From Gilliamella sp. Choc4-2 (GTDB lineage Bacteria > Pseudomonadota > Gammaproteobacteria > Enterobacterales > Orbaceae), in the NCBI RefSeq assembly GCF_001690355.1, contig NZ_LZHG01000030.1, forward strand, positions 1 to 64,000: a stretch of 64,000 bases of DNA, read 5' to 3'. Position numbers and translations under genes: made by a program. This document shows positions 49,883-61,917 of the stretch, piece after piece. Below the pieces are notes generated by a model. That model worked only from the letters and a program-made list of their open reading frames with translations. It was not told where the DNA came from and searched no databases. How positions within the stretch are numbered: position 1 is the stretch's first letter; every line of letters begins with the position of its first letter.

Positions 49883-52800
49883 CTAATCTTTAGATTTAGT
49901 TCTCTCTGTCGGTAAAACGACTTTATTTTTATGCTTTGTAAACACTTTTGTTACAAACAAAAAGAACAATGGAACATAAAATATTGCTAAAAAGGTTGCT
50001 GTTAACATACCACCAATTACACCAGTACCTACTGCATTTTGACTTGCAGATCCCGCACCACTATTTAATGCTAGAGGTAGTACCCCTAAAATAAAAGCAA
50101 ATGAAGTCATTAAAATCGGACGCAAACGAAGCCGACAAGCTTCAAGGGTGGCATCCATTAATGATTTACCCTCTTTTTCAAGAGCATCTTTGGCAAATTC
50201 AACAATTAAGATAGCATTCTTTGCTGATAGCCCCATTGTTGTTAATAACCCCACGATAAAATAAATGTCGTTATCCAGTCCTCTAAACATAGTTGCAAAC
50301 ACAGTCCCTAAGATACCTAAAGGGATAACAAATAAGATCGAAATTGGTACACTCCAACTTTCATATAAAGCTGCTAACGACAAGAACACCACTATAATAG
50401 AAATAATATAAAGTGTTGTTGTCTGTGAACCAGTTTGACGTTCTTGATAAGAAATATCTGTCCAATCAAAAGTAAACCCTTTCGGTAAATGTTTAGATAA
50501 CTCTTCCATCACAGCCATTGCTTGACCAGAACTCAAACCAGGAGCGGCAGATCCACTAATACCCATAGCAGCGACACCATCGTAACGGACTAATGATGGT
50601 GAACCATAGCTTTTAGATGTAGTTGCAAAAGCATCATACGGCACCATCTGACCATTTTTGTTTTTTACATGCCAATGACTAAAATCATCAGGCAACATAC
50701 GATATGGTGCATCAGATTGTAAATATACTTTCTTAACTCGGTTATTATAAACAAAGTCATCAATATAAGCAGAACCTAAGGCTGTTGATAATACATTATT
50801 AACGCTACTTACCGAAATGCCAAGAGCTTGTGCCGTTTCAAAATCAACATTAATTTTATATTGTGGAACATCTAACATACTTGCAGGACGTACTTGTTGT
50901 AAATCAGGATGTTTTGAAGCTTCACCTAGAATTTGGAAAAATGCGCCGACTAATGCATCATGCCCTAATCCAGCAGAATCTTTTAACATGTAAGAAAAAC
51001 CGTTTGCCATACCCAATGAAGGCACTGCAGGCAAATTGGTCACAATGACTCGTCCTTCCGTTATAGTAGAAGCATAACCCATACCACTTCTTGCTAAGGC
51101 ATCCACCTTTTGATCTGCACGTTTACGTATATCCCAATCTTTTAATCGTATAAAACCAAGCCCCATGTTTTGCCCACGTCCAACCATACTAAAACCAGCT
51201 ACAGTAAACACTTCCTTCACTGAATCAGCTTTTTTCTCCATATAGAATTTTGTGGTTTTATCTAATACAGACATGGTTTGTTCTAATGTCGATCCAGGAG
51301 GCAATTCTACCAAAACAATAAGAACCCCTTGATCTTCATTAGGTAAAAATCCTGTTGGTAAACGATTAAATCCAAATACTAATCCTACAATGATCAACAC
51401 ATAGCAAACAAAAGCAATTAGAGGATAACGAATTACTTTTATTACACCTTTTTCATAGGCACGTAAACTTTTATCATAAAAGTGATTGAACCAATCAAAA
51501 AATATTTTTGTCCATTTAGAACACCAACTAAATGGAGGTACATTTTCTAAATTTTCAACAAATGAAGTCTTATTAGATTTATTTTTAGAAGGTGCTTTCA
51601 ATATTTGAGCACAAAGAGCAGGCGTTAATACAATTGCCATAATAACTGACAATCCCATCGCCGTTACAATAGTAATAGAAAATTGACGATAAATTCCTCC
51701 GGCAGCACCACCATAAAATGCCATTGGTACAAAAACGGCAGACAGAACAACGGCTATCCCTACTAACGCAGATGTTATCTGCTCCATTGATTTAACTGTT
51801 GCAGCATAAGGTGATAAACCTTCATCATGCATAATACGCTCAACGTTTTCAATAACGACTATTGCATCATCGACCAGAAGACCAATCGCCAGCACCATAG
51901 CAAACATCGATAATGTATTGATGGTAAACCCACAAATATACAAAATGGCGAACGTCCCTAATAGTACAACAGGAACCGTAATTGTTGGTATAAGTGTTGA
52001 ACGAAGATTCTGCAAAAACACATACATAACGATAACAACCAAAATAATTGCTTCGATAAGTGTGTGTATTACATTGTTAATGGAAAGTTTAACAAATGGT
52101 GTAGTATCGTATGGATAAGCAAACTTAATATCCTCAGGAAAGATTTGAGACAACTCTTTAATCTTCTTATCTACCTGTTCAGAAGTATCTAATTGGTTAG
52201 CGCCAGTTGCTAAATATATCCCAAGACCTGCTGATGCCTTACCATCATAACGAGAGATAAAACTATAATCAGCAGCGCCTATTTCAACTTTTGCCACATC
52301 TTTTAATAAGATGTTAGAACCATCCGTATTAACACGAAGTAAAATATTTTGGAATTGCTCAGGTGTTTTTAAACGTGATTGGGCAGTAATAGTAGCATTT
52401 AATTGTTGACCATCAATTACCGGTAATGCACCTAGTTGTCCTGCAGTTACTTGAGCATTTTGAGATTGAATAGCAGCAGTAATTTCTTCAATAGATAAAT
52501 TAAAATAAGTTAATTTATTAGGATCAAGCCAAATACGCATCGCATATTCTGAGCCGAATAACTGTGTATCACCAACACCTTGCACACGTCGAATTGGATC
52601 TTGTACCGTTGAGTAAACAAAGTCAGCAATATCTGCTTGTGTTTTTAATGGGTTAGTCGAATAGAAACCAATAACTTTTAAAAAGTTAGTATTATTTTTA
52701 GCTACTGAAACACCATTTTTTTGTACACTTTCAGGTAAACGAGATTTTATACTCTCTACTTTATTTAATACTTGTACTTGCGCAAAATCTGGACTCGTAC

Positions 52801-53089
52801 CTGGTGAGAAGGTTAACGTTGTTTGAACCACACCTTGTGCACTACTGGTTGATTTCATGTATATTAAATTATCAAGTCCAGTTAAATTCTGTTCTATCAG
52901 CTGGGTAACAGTATTCTCGATTGTTTGAGCATCCGCACCTGGATAGCTTGCGGTAACAGTGACTGCTGGTGGAGCGATATCTGGATATTGTTCGACAGCT
53001 AAAAGCTTTATACATAAAGCACCGCCGAGCATCATCATGATAGCGATTACCCATGCAAAAACAGGTCTATCAATAAAAAACTTAGCCAT
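49883..53089 (-). CDS. acrB: RND multidrug efflux pump, inner-membrane subunit AcrB
   Basis: This 1068-residue HAE1-family pump exports dyes, detergents, bile salts and antibiotics using the proton gradient. It has the family opening MAKFFIDRPVFAWVIAIMMM, twelve helices in two halves, and the proton-relay Asp pair in GLLVDDAIVVIENV. FSITIVTAMGLSVIMAIVLT and KDALEKEGKSLMDATLEACR follow. It is slightly longer than the E. coli protein (1049). It lies 19 bp after acrA in one operon. Its outer-membrane partner TolC and the usual repressor gene acrR are not in the window. Confidence 0.96.
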   Translation of the reverse strand: MAKFFIDRPVFAWVIAIMMMLGGALCIKLLAVEQYPDIAPPAVTVTASYPGADAQTIENTVTQLIEQNLTGLDNLIYMKSTSSAQGVVQTTLTFSPGTSPDFAQVQVLNKVESIKSRLPESVQKNGVSVAKNNTNFLKVIGFYSTNPLKTQADIADFVYSTVQDPIRRVQGVGDTQLFGSEYAMRIWLDPNKLTYFNLSIEEITAAIQSQNAQVTAGQLGALPVIDGQQLNATITAQSRLKTPEQFQNILLRVNTDGSNILLKDVAKVEIGAADYSFISRYDGKASAGLGIYLATGANQLDTSEQVDKKIKELSQIFPEDIKFAYPYDTTPFVKLSINNVIHTLIEAIILVVIVMYVFLQNLRSTLIPTITVPVVLLGTFAILYICGFTINTLSMFAMVLAIGLLVDDAIVVIENVERIMHDEGLSPYAATVKSMEQITSALVGIAVVLSAVFVPMAFYGGAAGGIYRQFSITIVTAMGLSVIMAIVLTPALCAQILKAPSKNKSNKTSFVENLENVPPFSWCSKWTKIFFDWFNHFYDKSLRAYEKGVIKVIRYPLIAFVCYVLIIVGLVFGFNRLPTGFLPNEDQGVLIVLVELPPGSTLEQTMSVLDKTTKFYMEKKADSVKEVFTVAGFSMVGRGQNMGLGFIRLKDWDIRKRADQKVDALARSGMGYASTITEGRVIVTNLPAVPSLGMANGFSYMLKDSAGLGHDALVGAFFQILGEASKHPDLQQVRPASMLDVPQYKINVDFETAQALGISVSSVNNVLSTALGSAYIDDFVYNNRVKKVYLQSDAPYRMLPDDFSHWHVKNKNGQMVPYDAFATTSKSYGSPSLVRYDGVAAMGISGSAAPGLSSGQAMAVMEELSKHLPKGFTFDWTDISYQERQTGSQTTTLYIISIIVVFLSLAALYESWSVPISILFVIPLGILGTVFATMFRGLDNDIYFIVGLLTTMGLSAKNAILIVEFAKDALEKEGKSLMDATLEACRLRLRPILMTSFAFILGVLPLALNSGAGSASQNAVGTGVIGGMLTATFLAIFYVPLFFLFVTKVFTKHKNKVVLPTERTKSKD

Positions 53090-53108
53090 AATTAAATCTA
53101 CCCCTGCT

Positions 53109-54305
53109 TTATTTCACACTGTTTTTGATGATACTATCTAACTGCTCTTGAGTAAGCATTGCTGGTTCACCAACTATTTTACCTTTCATTGGTTTACCCA
53201 TCTCAACTCCAGTTAAATTAAGTAATCCAGTTGTAATAACTTGTTCACCAATATCAATACCTTTAGTTATAATCCAATATCCGTTAATCCCCGTATAAAC
53301 TTGTATATTTTGGCGATATTCAATCGTGTTATCAGGTTTTAAAATTTTAGCGGTATATTGCCCAAGTTTATTACTCGTAATACCTTGTTGAGGAACTATA
53401 ACTGCATTTTTAATATAACCAAGAGTCATTTGCGGTTTAACAAACATACCAGGGAGAATTTTACCTTCAGTATTAGGGAATTGAGAACGTAAAGTTACAG
53501 TACCAGTTGTTTCATTAACTGTCATATCGGAAAATTTAATATTACCAGAATAAGCGTATTTTGAACCATCACTAAAATAGAGTTCAACATTGTTTTCTTT
53601 AGCCGGCTCATAAATGACATTTTGATCTTGTAGATATTTGTTATAACGTGTCGCAGCCTCTGTCATATCCACATAAATTGGATCAAGTTGTTGAACTAAG
53701 GCTAATGCAGTTGATTGACCTGCTGAAACCAAAGCCCCTTCAGTAACACTTGATTTACCAATATAACCATTAATTGGTGAATACACTTTAGTATAATCTA
53801 AATTTACTTTTGCGGTATGCTCAGCTGCTTGCGCAACAAGCACTTTAGCTTCAGCCTGTTTAGCATCTGCTGCAGCTTTATCATAATCTTGTTGACTGAT
53901 GGATTTGGTATTCAGTAGACCTGCGTAACGTTTTAAAGTCAGTTGCGCAATACTTGCATTAGCTTTAGCACTAGCAACACTGGCAACAGCACTATCGTAA
54001 TTAGCTTGATAAATGGCAGGGTCGATTTGATAAAGTGATTGACCAGCTTTCACATTCGAACTTTCATCGAATTCACGTTTTAAAACAATTCCACCGACCT
54101 GAGGTCTAATTTCAGCAATTTGAGATGCAACAACTCGACCTGGTAATCCAATTTTTAAAGTATAAGTTAATGGTTCCACTTTAAATACGGTTACTTTCGG
54201 CGTTTGATTACTACCATTTTGTGATTGCGTATTATCACAACTTGTTAATAAAAATAAGCTGGTTAGTGCCACTGGCACAGTTAATAGTAGCTTGTTAAAT
54301 CTCAT
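53109..54305 (-). CDS. acrA: RND efflux periplasmic adaptor lipoprotein AcrA
   Basis: This 398-residue adaptor joins AcrB to TolC. The lipoprotein signal ends at C23 (SLFLLTSC|DN), so it is anchored by lipid. It has the lipoyl halves (EFDESSNVKAGQSLYQIDPA and VYSPINGYIGKSSV), a coiled-coil hairpin between them (SVASAKANASIAQLTLKRYA), and a barrel domain with LRSQFPNTEGKILPGMFVK. It is the first gene of acrAB. The upstream 400 bp carry no regulator gene. Confidence 0.95.
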   Translation of the reverse strand: MRFNKLLLTVPVALTSLFLLTSCDNTQSQNGSNQTPKVTVFKVEPLTYTLKIGLPGRVVASQIAEIRPQVGGIVLKREFDESSNVKAGQSLYQIDPAIYQANYDSAVASVASAKANASIAQLTLKRYAGLLNTKSISQQDYDKAAADAKQAEAKVLVAQAAEHTAKVNLDYTKVYSPINGYIGKSSVTEGALVSAGQSTALALVQQLDPIYVDMTEAATRYNKYLQDQNVIYEPAKENNVELYFSDGSKYAYSGNIKFSDMTVNETTGTVTLRSQFPNTEGKILPGMFVKPQMTLGYIKNAVIVPQQGITSNKLGQYTAKILKPDNTIEYRQNIQVYTGINGYWIITKGIDIGEQVITTGLLNLTGVEMGKPMKGKIVGEPAMLTQEQLDSIIKNSVK

Positions 54306-54717
54306 ATAAAAATGACCTCAGTAACTTAATTGTTATTTTTAAGACAATGAATCTTATTTAAAAGTAACGGATGATTTTACAAAAAACAGGCATAAATTGT
54401 AAATATCTTTACGAGTTAATAGCACAGAGTTCTAAAAAATAAATTTATAGAGTTCCTATAAAAAATTTGTATTGATAAATAGGATTCTTCTTGGAAATAA
54501 AGTATTATATTTCGGTTGATTTGAGGTGCAAAAAGTATCTTATATAAAATGATAATGGTATAATACAACGCATCTATGTACTGTTATCCAATAAAAAATT
54601 ATTTAATTTACAAATAAATGATTAAAATTTTGCATTGTTTTACGCCGTAATCATTTTTATTCAAAATATTATTGAATAAGATGAGTCGATATTAATTTAA
54701 ATTCTGAGATGGTTATT
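54306..54717. other. Divergent promoter region of acrAB and zipA
   Basis: This AT-rich stretch has no gene. An extended -10 promoter for zipA is seen at 54556-54564. I find no acrR gene and no clear operator palindrome for the efflux operon. Confidence 0.4.
54556..54564 (+). promoter_or_regulatory. Extended -10 promoter for zipA
   Basis: TGG followed by TATAAT is a consensus extended -10; the -35 place (about 54536-54541) is poor, as is usual for that class. It would give a 5' leader of about 145 nt before zipA. Confidence 0.5.
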
Positions 54718-55656
54718 ATGGATAATTTACGTATTGTTCTAATTGTTATTGCATCCTTGGTCATAATTGCATTATTGATACATGGATTTTGGATTAATAA
54801 AAAAGAACGTTCTTCTCTCTTTGATTCTGATAAGAAAAACAAAGTTATACCCAATACTCAACAGCAAGAGAATCTTTATATCAATGAAGCTGAAGAAGAT
54901 GATGTGGTATTAATCAAAACAAAAAATACAATTAATATTGAAAAAACATCTAAAGAAGTTGAAAAAGAACCTATTCCACAACAAGAAGATCTCTTTACTA
55001 ATAATAATGATACTAAAACAGAATTTACTTCTGATCCTGTAATCAGCGTTCATAGTGATCTTTTCGACAAGGAACCAGTTGCTAATCCACCACAAACAAG
55101 GTGTAGTGAAAAAGCTGAATCTAATAAAAATGTTAAAAATGAAGTCAATAAAAACCAGCCTAATAAAGAAACGGCAAAAACAGACTTATCTATAAAAAAT
55201 AATACATCTGAAAAATTAAATCTAAATCCTGAAGAAAGTAAAACTGAAATTATTGTTTTAAATGTCACAGGTATAAATGGCAAATTGTTACAAGGTGATG
55301 TGTTGTTAGCTAGTATTATGCAATCAGGTTTTCAATTTGGTGATATGAGAATTTTTCATCGCCATGTTGATCCAGCCGGAAACGGTCCTGTTTTGTTTAG
55401 TTTAGCGAATATGATTAATCCTGGGCATTTAGATCCTGAAACAATGCACGAATTTACAACCCCTGGTGTATCAATTTTTATGATTGCGCCAACTCAAGGT
55501 AACAATCAACAAAACTTTAAATTAATGTTACAAACAGCACAACGTATTGCTGATGATGTGGACGGTGTAGTATTGGATGATAAACAACATATGTTAACCC
55601 CACAAAAAATTGATAGCTATAAAGAACGTATTAAAAAAGCTTGTAACGAAATTTAA
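54718..55656 (+). CDS. zipA: Cell division protein ZipA
   Basis: This 312-residue bitopic protein tethers FtsZ to the inner membrane at the septum. It has an N-terminal helix (NLRIVLIVIASLVIIALLIH) followed by the basic WINKKERSSLF cluster. A long polar, Asn/Lys/Glu-rich linker follows, in place of the Pro/Gln linker of enterics. The C-terminal FtsZ-binding domain comes last (GDMRIFHRHVDPAGNGPVLF, NPGHLDPETMHEFTTPGVSI, QNFKLMLQTAQRIADDVDGV). The ATG at 54718 is preferred over 54709 for its ribosome spacing and family start. It precedes ligA as in E. coli. Confidence 0.94.
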   Translation: MDNLRIVLIVIASLVIIALLIHGFWINKKERSSLFDSDKKNKVIPNTQQQENLYINEAEEDDVVLIKTKNTINIEKTSKEVEKEPIPQQEDLFTNNNDTKTEFTSDPVISVHSDLFDKEPVANPPQTRCSEKAESNKNVKNEVNKNQPNKETAKTDLSIKNNTSEKLNLNPEESKTEIIVLNVTGINGKLLQGDVLLASIMQSGFQFGDMRIFHRHVDPAGNGPVLFSLANMINPGHLDPETMHEFTTPGVSIFMIAPTQGNNQQNFKLMLQTAQRIADDVDGVVLDDKQHMLTPQKIDSYKERIKKACNEI

Positions 55657-55832
55657 ACAACAATATTTTAACAAATCTCTTAACACTATTGCCACCAACT
55701 TATGTTGTTGGCAATAGTCTGCATGTTGTACAACTTGTAAATAAAATTTAAATATTTTTTAAAAAATAACATCTAATAAAGCTAACGCGATATGTGTGTA
55801 ATGATATTTCCTATATCACATTTTAATTTTAA

Positions 55833-57923
<2,091 letters not shown>

Positions 57924-57935
57924 GTATATTTTGGA

Positions 57936-57965
57936 ATTGTTAGATTATAAAAAATATCTAACAAT
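57936..57965. other. Hairpin between ligA and luxS
   Basis: ATTGTTAGAT (57936-57945) pairs perfectly with ATCTAACAAT (57956-57965) around a 10-nt A-rich loop, 8 bp before the luxS ribosome site (AAGGAGA). There is no T-run. It may shape the luxS leader or protect the ligA 3' end. Confidence 0.4.
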
Positions 57966-57985
57966 CCAATCTTAAGGAGAAAATA

Positions 57986-58501
57986 ATGCCATTATTAGAT
58001 AGTTTTAAAGTTGATCATACCAAAATGAAAGCGCCCTTTGTACGAATTGCTAAAACCATAGTAACCCCAAAAGGCGATAATATAACGGTATTTGATTTAC
58101 GTTTTACCATTCCAAACAAAGATCTGCTACCCGAAAAAGGAATCCATACCCTTGAACATCTTTTTGCTGGATTTATGAGAGAGCATCTCAATAGTGATAA
58201 AGTTGAAATTATTGATATTTCCCCAATGGGATGCCGTACTGGATTTTACATGTCTTTAATAGGCATGCCTGATGAATCATTGGTAATTGAAGCATGGCAA
58301 AAATCAATGAATGACGTTTTAAAAGTAAAATCACAAAAAGAAATCCCAGAGCTTAATGAATATCAATGTGGCACTTATAAAATGCATTCACTTGAAGAGG
58401 CAAAAGCAATTGCTAAAAAAATTATTCAAAGCAATATAAACGTATGTCAAAATAAAGATATTGCATTAACCGAAGATCAGCTTGCTCAAATAAAGTACTA
58501 G
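57986..58501 (+). CDS. luxS: S-ribosylhomocysteine lyase, autoinducer-2 synthesis
   Basis: This 171-residue Fe/Zn enzyme splits S-ribosylhomocysteine into homocysteine and the AI-2 precursor DPD, recycling methyl-transfer waste. The metal site HTLEHLFAG has H54, E57 and H58; the catalytic cysteine is C84 in [15 protein letters not shown]; the third ligand cysteine is in [10 protein letters not shown]. Its length equals that of the E. coli enzyme. A strong AAGGAGA ribosome site precedes it. A small tautomerase gene follows 8 bp downstream. Confidence 0.97.
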   Translation: MPLLDSFKVDHTKMKAPFVRIAKTIVTPKGDNITVFDLRFTIPNKDLLPEKGIHTLEHLFAGFMREHLNSDKVEIIDISPMGCRTGFYMSLIGMPDESLVIEAWQKSMNDVLKVKSQKEIPELNEYQCGTYKMHSLEEAKAIAKKIIQSNINVCQNKDIALTEDQLAQIKY

Positions 58502-58509
58502 GAGTTTTT

Positions 58510-58698
58510 ATGCCAAACGTTGTTATCGATTTTTTAGAAGGTCGCACAGTAGAACAAAAAAGAGAGATGGCAAAGCGTGTCACAGATGCCATTGTTGAAA
58601 CATTAAATTGCAAACGTGAAGCAGTCCAAATCATTATGCATGAAATATCGCAAGATCAAATCGCCAATGGCGGCATATTACGTTGTGATAAAAAATAA
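58510..58698 (+). CDS. 4-oxalocrotonate tautomerase family protein
   Basis: This 62-residue protein has the proline right after the start Met (MPNVVIDFLEGRTVEQKRE), which becomes the catalytic N-terminal Pro1 of the tautomerase superfamily. VTDAIVETLNC and VQIIMHEISQDQ match the 4-OT fold. The natural substrate is unknown. It has AGGAG upstream and is 8 bp after luxS, so the two are co-transcribed and followed by a terminator. A link to AI-2 or DPD chemistry can only be guessed from position. Confidence 0.9.
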   Translation: MPNVVIDFLEGRTVEQKREMAKRVTDAIVETLNCKREAVQIIMHEISQDQIANGGILRCDKK

Positions 58699-58701
58699 CC
58701 C

Positions 58702-58743
58702 AAAAGGTATTTATATATTGTTTTGATAAAAACAATGCCTTTT
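58702..58743 (+). terminator. Terminator after luxS-tautomerase
   Basis: AAAAGG pairs with CCTTTT and ATTGTTTT (58717-58724) with AAAACAAT (58729-58736), making a long bulged hairpin ending in T residues. Confidence 0.55.
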
Positions 58744-58793
58744 AATCTATCAAATAATGACTACATTTTTATTACATAACAACATTGCTATAA

Positions 58794-58820
58794 CCTCAAA
58801 ATACTTTATATATTTTGAGG
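58794..58820 (-). terminator. Hairpin downstream of ribA
   Basis: CCTCAAAATA (58794-58803) pairs perfectly with TATTTTGAGG (58811-58820), 20 bp past the ribA stop on the minus strand. There is no T-run, so termination is uncertain. Confidence 0.45.
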
Positions 58821-58840
58821 TAAGCCTTAATAATCAATAA

Positions 58841-59449
58841 TTATTCATGATTACAGTGGTGCAAATGAAGTAAATGCCCCATTTTGTTTACTTTGGTTTC
58901 CAAATAATGCTCATTATTTGGATTTTCACCAACTTCTAAAGGCACTCTCTCGGTAATTTGAATGCCAGCTTGCTCAAGAACTCTTATTTTTTCTGGATTA
59001 TTAGTTAATAATCGTATTTGTGTCACGCCTAACAAAGTCAATATATCTGCACACAATGTAAAATCTCGCTCATCTGCAGCAAAACCCAATTGCTCATTTG
59101 CTTCAACAGTATCAAGCCCTTTATCTTGTAGTGCATAAGCTCTAATTTTATTGAGCAAACCAATATTACGTCCTTCTTGGCGATGATAAATTAGAATACC
59201 TTTCCCTTCTTTTGCAATTTGCTTTAATGCTGCTTCAAGTTGAAAACCACAATCACAACGTAAACTAAACAACGCATCTCCGGTTAAACACTCTGAATGA
59301 ATTCTCGTAAGAATCGGAACAGGTTCTGTAATATCACCAAATATTAATGCAACATGATCTTTACTTGTTGCAATTTCTTCAAATCCAGCAATCGTAAAAC
59401 ATCCCCACGGTGTTGGTAATTTAGCTTGTGCAATATGTCTTAATTGCAT
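58841..59449 (-). CDS. ribA: GTP cyclohydrolase II
   Basis: This 202-residue zinc enzyme opens GTP to start riboflavin synthesis. The start at 59449 ([16 protein letters not shown]) is chosen by family alignment and by GGAGATAA upstream; the frame runs 27 nt further without support. Zinc cysteines are in [40 protein letters not shown] and [10 protein letters not shown] follow. It is divergent from pgpB, as in E. coli. No FMN riboswitch is seen in the short upstream gap. Confidence 0.96.
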   Translation of the reverse strand: MQLRHIAQAKLPTPWGCFTIAGFEEIATSKDHVALIFGDITEPVPILTRIHSECLTGDALFSLRCDCGFQLEAALKQIAKEGKGILIYHRQEGRNIGLLNKIRAYALQDKGLDTVEANEQLGFAADERDFTLCADILTLLGVTQIRLLTNNPEKIRVLEQAGIQITERVPLEVGENPNNEHYLETKVNKMGHLLHLHHCNHE

Positions 59450-59553
59450 TATTATCTCCGTATTAAATAAAAACATAGATGTGGTATCCTCTTAAAAATA
59501 GATAACCATCTATGCTAAAATAGACAGCACATAATGCTTAATTGAGTTTTAAA

Positions 59554-60273
59554 ATGAGGTTAGTTATCAAAAAAACAATAGCAGTATTAGCTATTTTTTT
59601 AATTGTGCCACTTACTATTATAGTCATAAATTGGCATTGGCAGCCAAATAGTTTAAATATTACATCAGAATATTTTTTCTGGGTAACAGAAACAGCAAGT
59701 ATTTACTGGGCTTTAATTACCTCGGTCTTTTTATTGATACTATTTTGCCTATTATTACCTAATAAATCCATAAAAAATATAATATCGTTAAGTTTGATTT
59801 TAGTAACTGCACTATTTATTGGACAAGTAATTAAATCCATGATAAAAAATCAAACAACTAAAGCAAGACCTTACGTATTGTGGATGGCAAAAGAATATAA
59901 CATCAATGACAAGTTTTTTTACTCTCTACCGAAACCGGAAAGAAAAGTACTCATTGAAAAAACATTAAATGACTCACCAATAATTCCTAGCTGGCTCGCT
60001 AAACATTGGCAGGACGAAACGGGCTATTCATTCCCTTCTGGACATACGTTATTTGCAGCGACATTTGCTTTTTTAGCAATAACATTATTTGGTTTTAAAC
60101 GTCATTATATTGTTGTATCAATTATCATTCTATGGACGGGGTTAATTGAAATAAGTCGCTTATTGCTTGGTATGCATAGACCAGAAGATTTAGCACTCGG
60201 CATTATAATAGCTTGGAGTATTTCATTAATCTGCTGTTTTTATGCCCGAAAATATCATATAGTAGAGAAATAA
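59554..60273 (+). CDS. pgpB: Phosphatidylglycerophosphatase B, PAP2 family
   Basis: This 239-residue inner-membrane phosphatase acts on phosphatidylglycerophosphate and undecaprenyl pyrophosphate, serving lipid and peptidoglycan cycles. PAP2 motifs are KATKARP-like (NQTTKARPYV), FPSGHT, and SRLLLGMHRPEDL with the catalytic His. The start ATG 59554 (MRLVIKKT) is preferred to a TTG at 59542, matching the family. It lies before lapA in the conserved ribA/pgpB-lapA-lapB order. Confidence 0.93.
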   Translation: MRLVIKKTIAVLAIFLIVPLTIIVINWHWQPNSLNITSEYFFWVTETASIYWALITSVFLLILFCLLLPNKSIKNIISLSLILVTALFIGQVIKSMIKNQTTKARPYVLWMAKEYNINDKFFYSLPKPERKVLIEKTLNDSPIIPSWLAKHWQDETGYSFPSGHTLFAATFAFLAITLFGFKRHYIVVSIIILWTGLIEISRLLLGMHRPEDLALGIIIAWSISLICCFYARKYHIVEK

Positions 60274-60415
60274 CTTTAAGAAAAATGATTCAAAATTCAG
60301 CGAGAATTTTATTAAAGACCAGCTTTTAACACTGCTTTATAAAAATAAATGCAGAAATATATAAATAAACCATTAATAAAAAAGATGTTCAGATAAAAAT
60401 AGAAAGGTCAACGTT

Positions 60416-60721
60416 ATGAAATTAATTATATTGGTTCTATTGATAATTGCCATTTTTGCCATATCTATAGCACTAGGAGCAGCCAATGATCAGGTTGTAA
60501 CATTTAATTATTTAGTCGCAAAATCAGAAGTACGCATATCTGTTTTACTCGGAATTTTATTTGGTTCTGGTTTCATTGTAGGTTGGTTTGTAACAGGTAT
60601 ATTTTTTCTCAAATCAAAATTACAACACTCATCGACTAAACGTAAATTGAATAAATTACAAAAAAAATATGATGAAGATTTAGCAAATCATCAAAAAACA
60701 CAATTAACAAAAATCGATTAA
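60416..60721 (+). CDS. lapA: LapA, LPS assembly protein A
   Basis: This 101-residue inner-membrane protein has two helices (IILVLLIIAIFAISIALGA and VLLGILFGSGFIVGWFVTG) and a cytoplasmic coiled-coil tail rich in Lys and Gln. The NDQVVTFNYLVA segment between the helices is family-typical. LapA works with LapB in controlling LpxC proteolysis by FtsH and thus lipopolysaccharide amounts. AAAGG upstream. It is 11 bp before lapB. Confidence 0.93.
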   Translation: MKLIILVLLIIAIFAISIALGAANDQVVTFNYLVAKSEVRISVLLGILFGSGFIVGWFVTGIFFLKSKLQHSSTKRKLNKLQKKYDEDLANHQKTQLTKID

Positions 60722-60732
60722 GAAAAGAGATT

Positions 60733-61914
60733 ATGTTTGAACTGTTATTTCTATTGCTTCCTATTGCCGCTGCATATGGCTGGTATATGGGTGACAGAAA
60801 TGCAAAACAAAAATATTTAGCTCAATCGAATCGATTATCACGTGAATATGTCGATGGTCTTAATTTTCTTTTATCGAATCAAAAAGACAAAGCTGTCGAT
60901 CTATTCTTAGACATGTTAAAAGAAGATGAAGGCACACTTGAAGCACATCTAACGTTAGGAAATTTATTTCGATCTCGGGGCGAGGTGGATAGAGCGATAC
61001 GCATTCATCAAGCTTTGATGGAAAGTTCTTCATTAACCTTCGATCAGCGATTATTAGCTATTCAGCAATTAGGCAGAGACTATATGATAGCCGGCCTATA
61101 CGATCGTGCTGAAGGCATGTTTTTACAATTAATTGATGAAGAAGACTTTCAACAACACGCCTTACAACAACTTATCACTATTTACCAATCAACTAGTGAA
61201 TGGATAAGTGCCATCAATGCAGCAACAAAACTGGTTAAATTAGGCAATATTAAATATAAAACAGATATAGCTCAATTTTATTGTGAGTTAGCATCCTTAG
61301 CAATGGCAAATGAAGATTTAGACAAAGCTTATGTTTTTTTACAAAAATCAGCGTCTGCTGACTCCACATGTGCACGAACATCACTCATGTTGGGAAGAGT
61401 ACTTATGGTACAAAATAAAACTGAACAAGCGATCGAATCATTTCAACAAATTTTACATCAGGACAAAGCATTCATTGGTGAAGCATTACCATTACTAAAA
61501 GATTGTTATCAACAGCTTGATAATCAATATGAATTTCAACAATTTTTACAACAATGTGTTGAACAAGACACTGGTAGTGTAGCTGAGCTCATGTTTGCAG
61601 ATATTATTGAAAAACAAAAAGGGCTTGATGCGGCACAATATTACATGTATCGAGAACTCATTAAACATCCTAATTTAAAAGGATTTTATCGATTAATGGA
61701 TTATCATGTAGCAGATGCAGAACAAGGTAAAGCAAGAGAAAGTTTATTACTTTTACGTAATATGGTAGGAGAACAAATAAAAGCGGTACCAAATTATCGC
61801 TGCCAAAAATGTGGATTCACAGTTAACTCTATTTATTGGTTATGTCCGGCTTGCCGTTCTTGGTCGACCATCAAACCTGTTCGTGATTTTGAACAACATT
61901 CAAATAAAGAGTAA
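60733..61914 (+). CDS. lapB: LapB, LPS assembly protein B
   Basis: This 393-residue protein regulates lipopolysaccharide synthesis by guiding LpxC to FtsH. It has an N-terminal membrane helix (FELLFLLLPIAAAYGWYMG), then a run of TPR repeats (GTLEAHLTLGNLFRSRGEVD, YDRAEGMFLQLIDEED and others). A C-terminal rubredoxin-like zinc site follows (YRCQKCGFTVNS and WLCPACRSW). The length is that of the E. coli protein (389). It is 3 bp before the TatD-family gene, so the operon continues; pyrF, which follows in E. coli, is absent. Confidence 0.96.
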   Translation: MFELLFLLLPIAAAYGWYMGDRNAKQKYLAQSNRLSREYVDGLNFLLSNQKDKAVDLFLDMLKEDEGTLEAHLTLGNLFRSRGEVDRAIRIHQALMESSSLTFDQRLLAIQQLGRDYMIAGLYDRAEGMFLQLIDEEDFQQHALQQLITIYQSTSEWISAINAATKLVKLGNIKYKTDIAQFYCELASLAMANEDLDKAYVFLQKSASADSTCARTSLMLGRVLMVQNKTEQAIESFQQILHQDKAFIGEALPLLKDCYQQLDNQYEFQQFLQQCVEQDTGSVAELMFADIIEKQKGLDAAQYYMYRELIKHPNLKGFYRLMDYHVADAEQGKARESLLLLRNMVGEQIKAVPNYRCQKCGFTVNSIYWLCPACRSWSTIKPVRDFEQHSNKE

Positions 61915-61917
61915 TAT

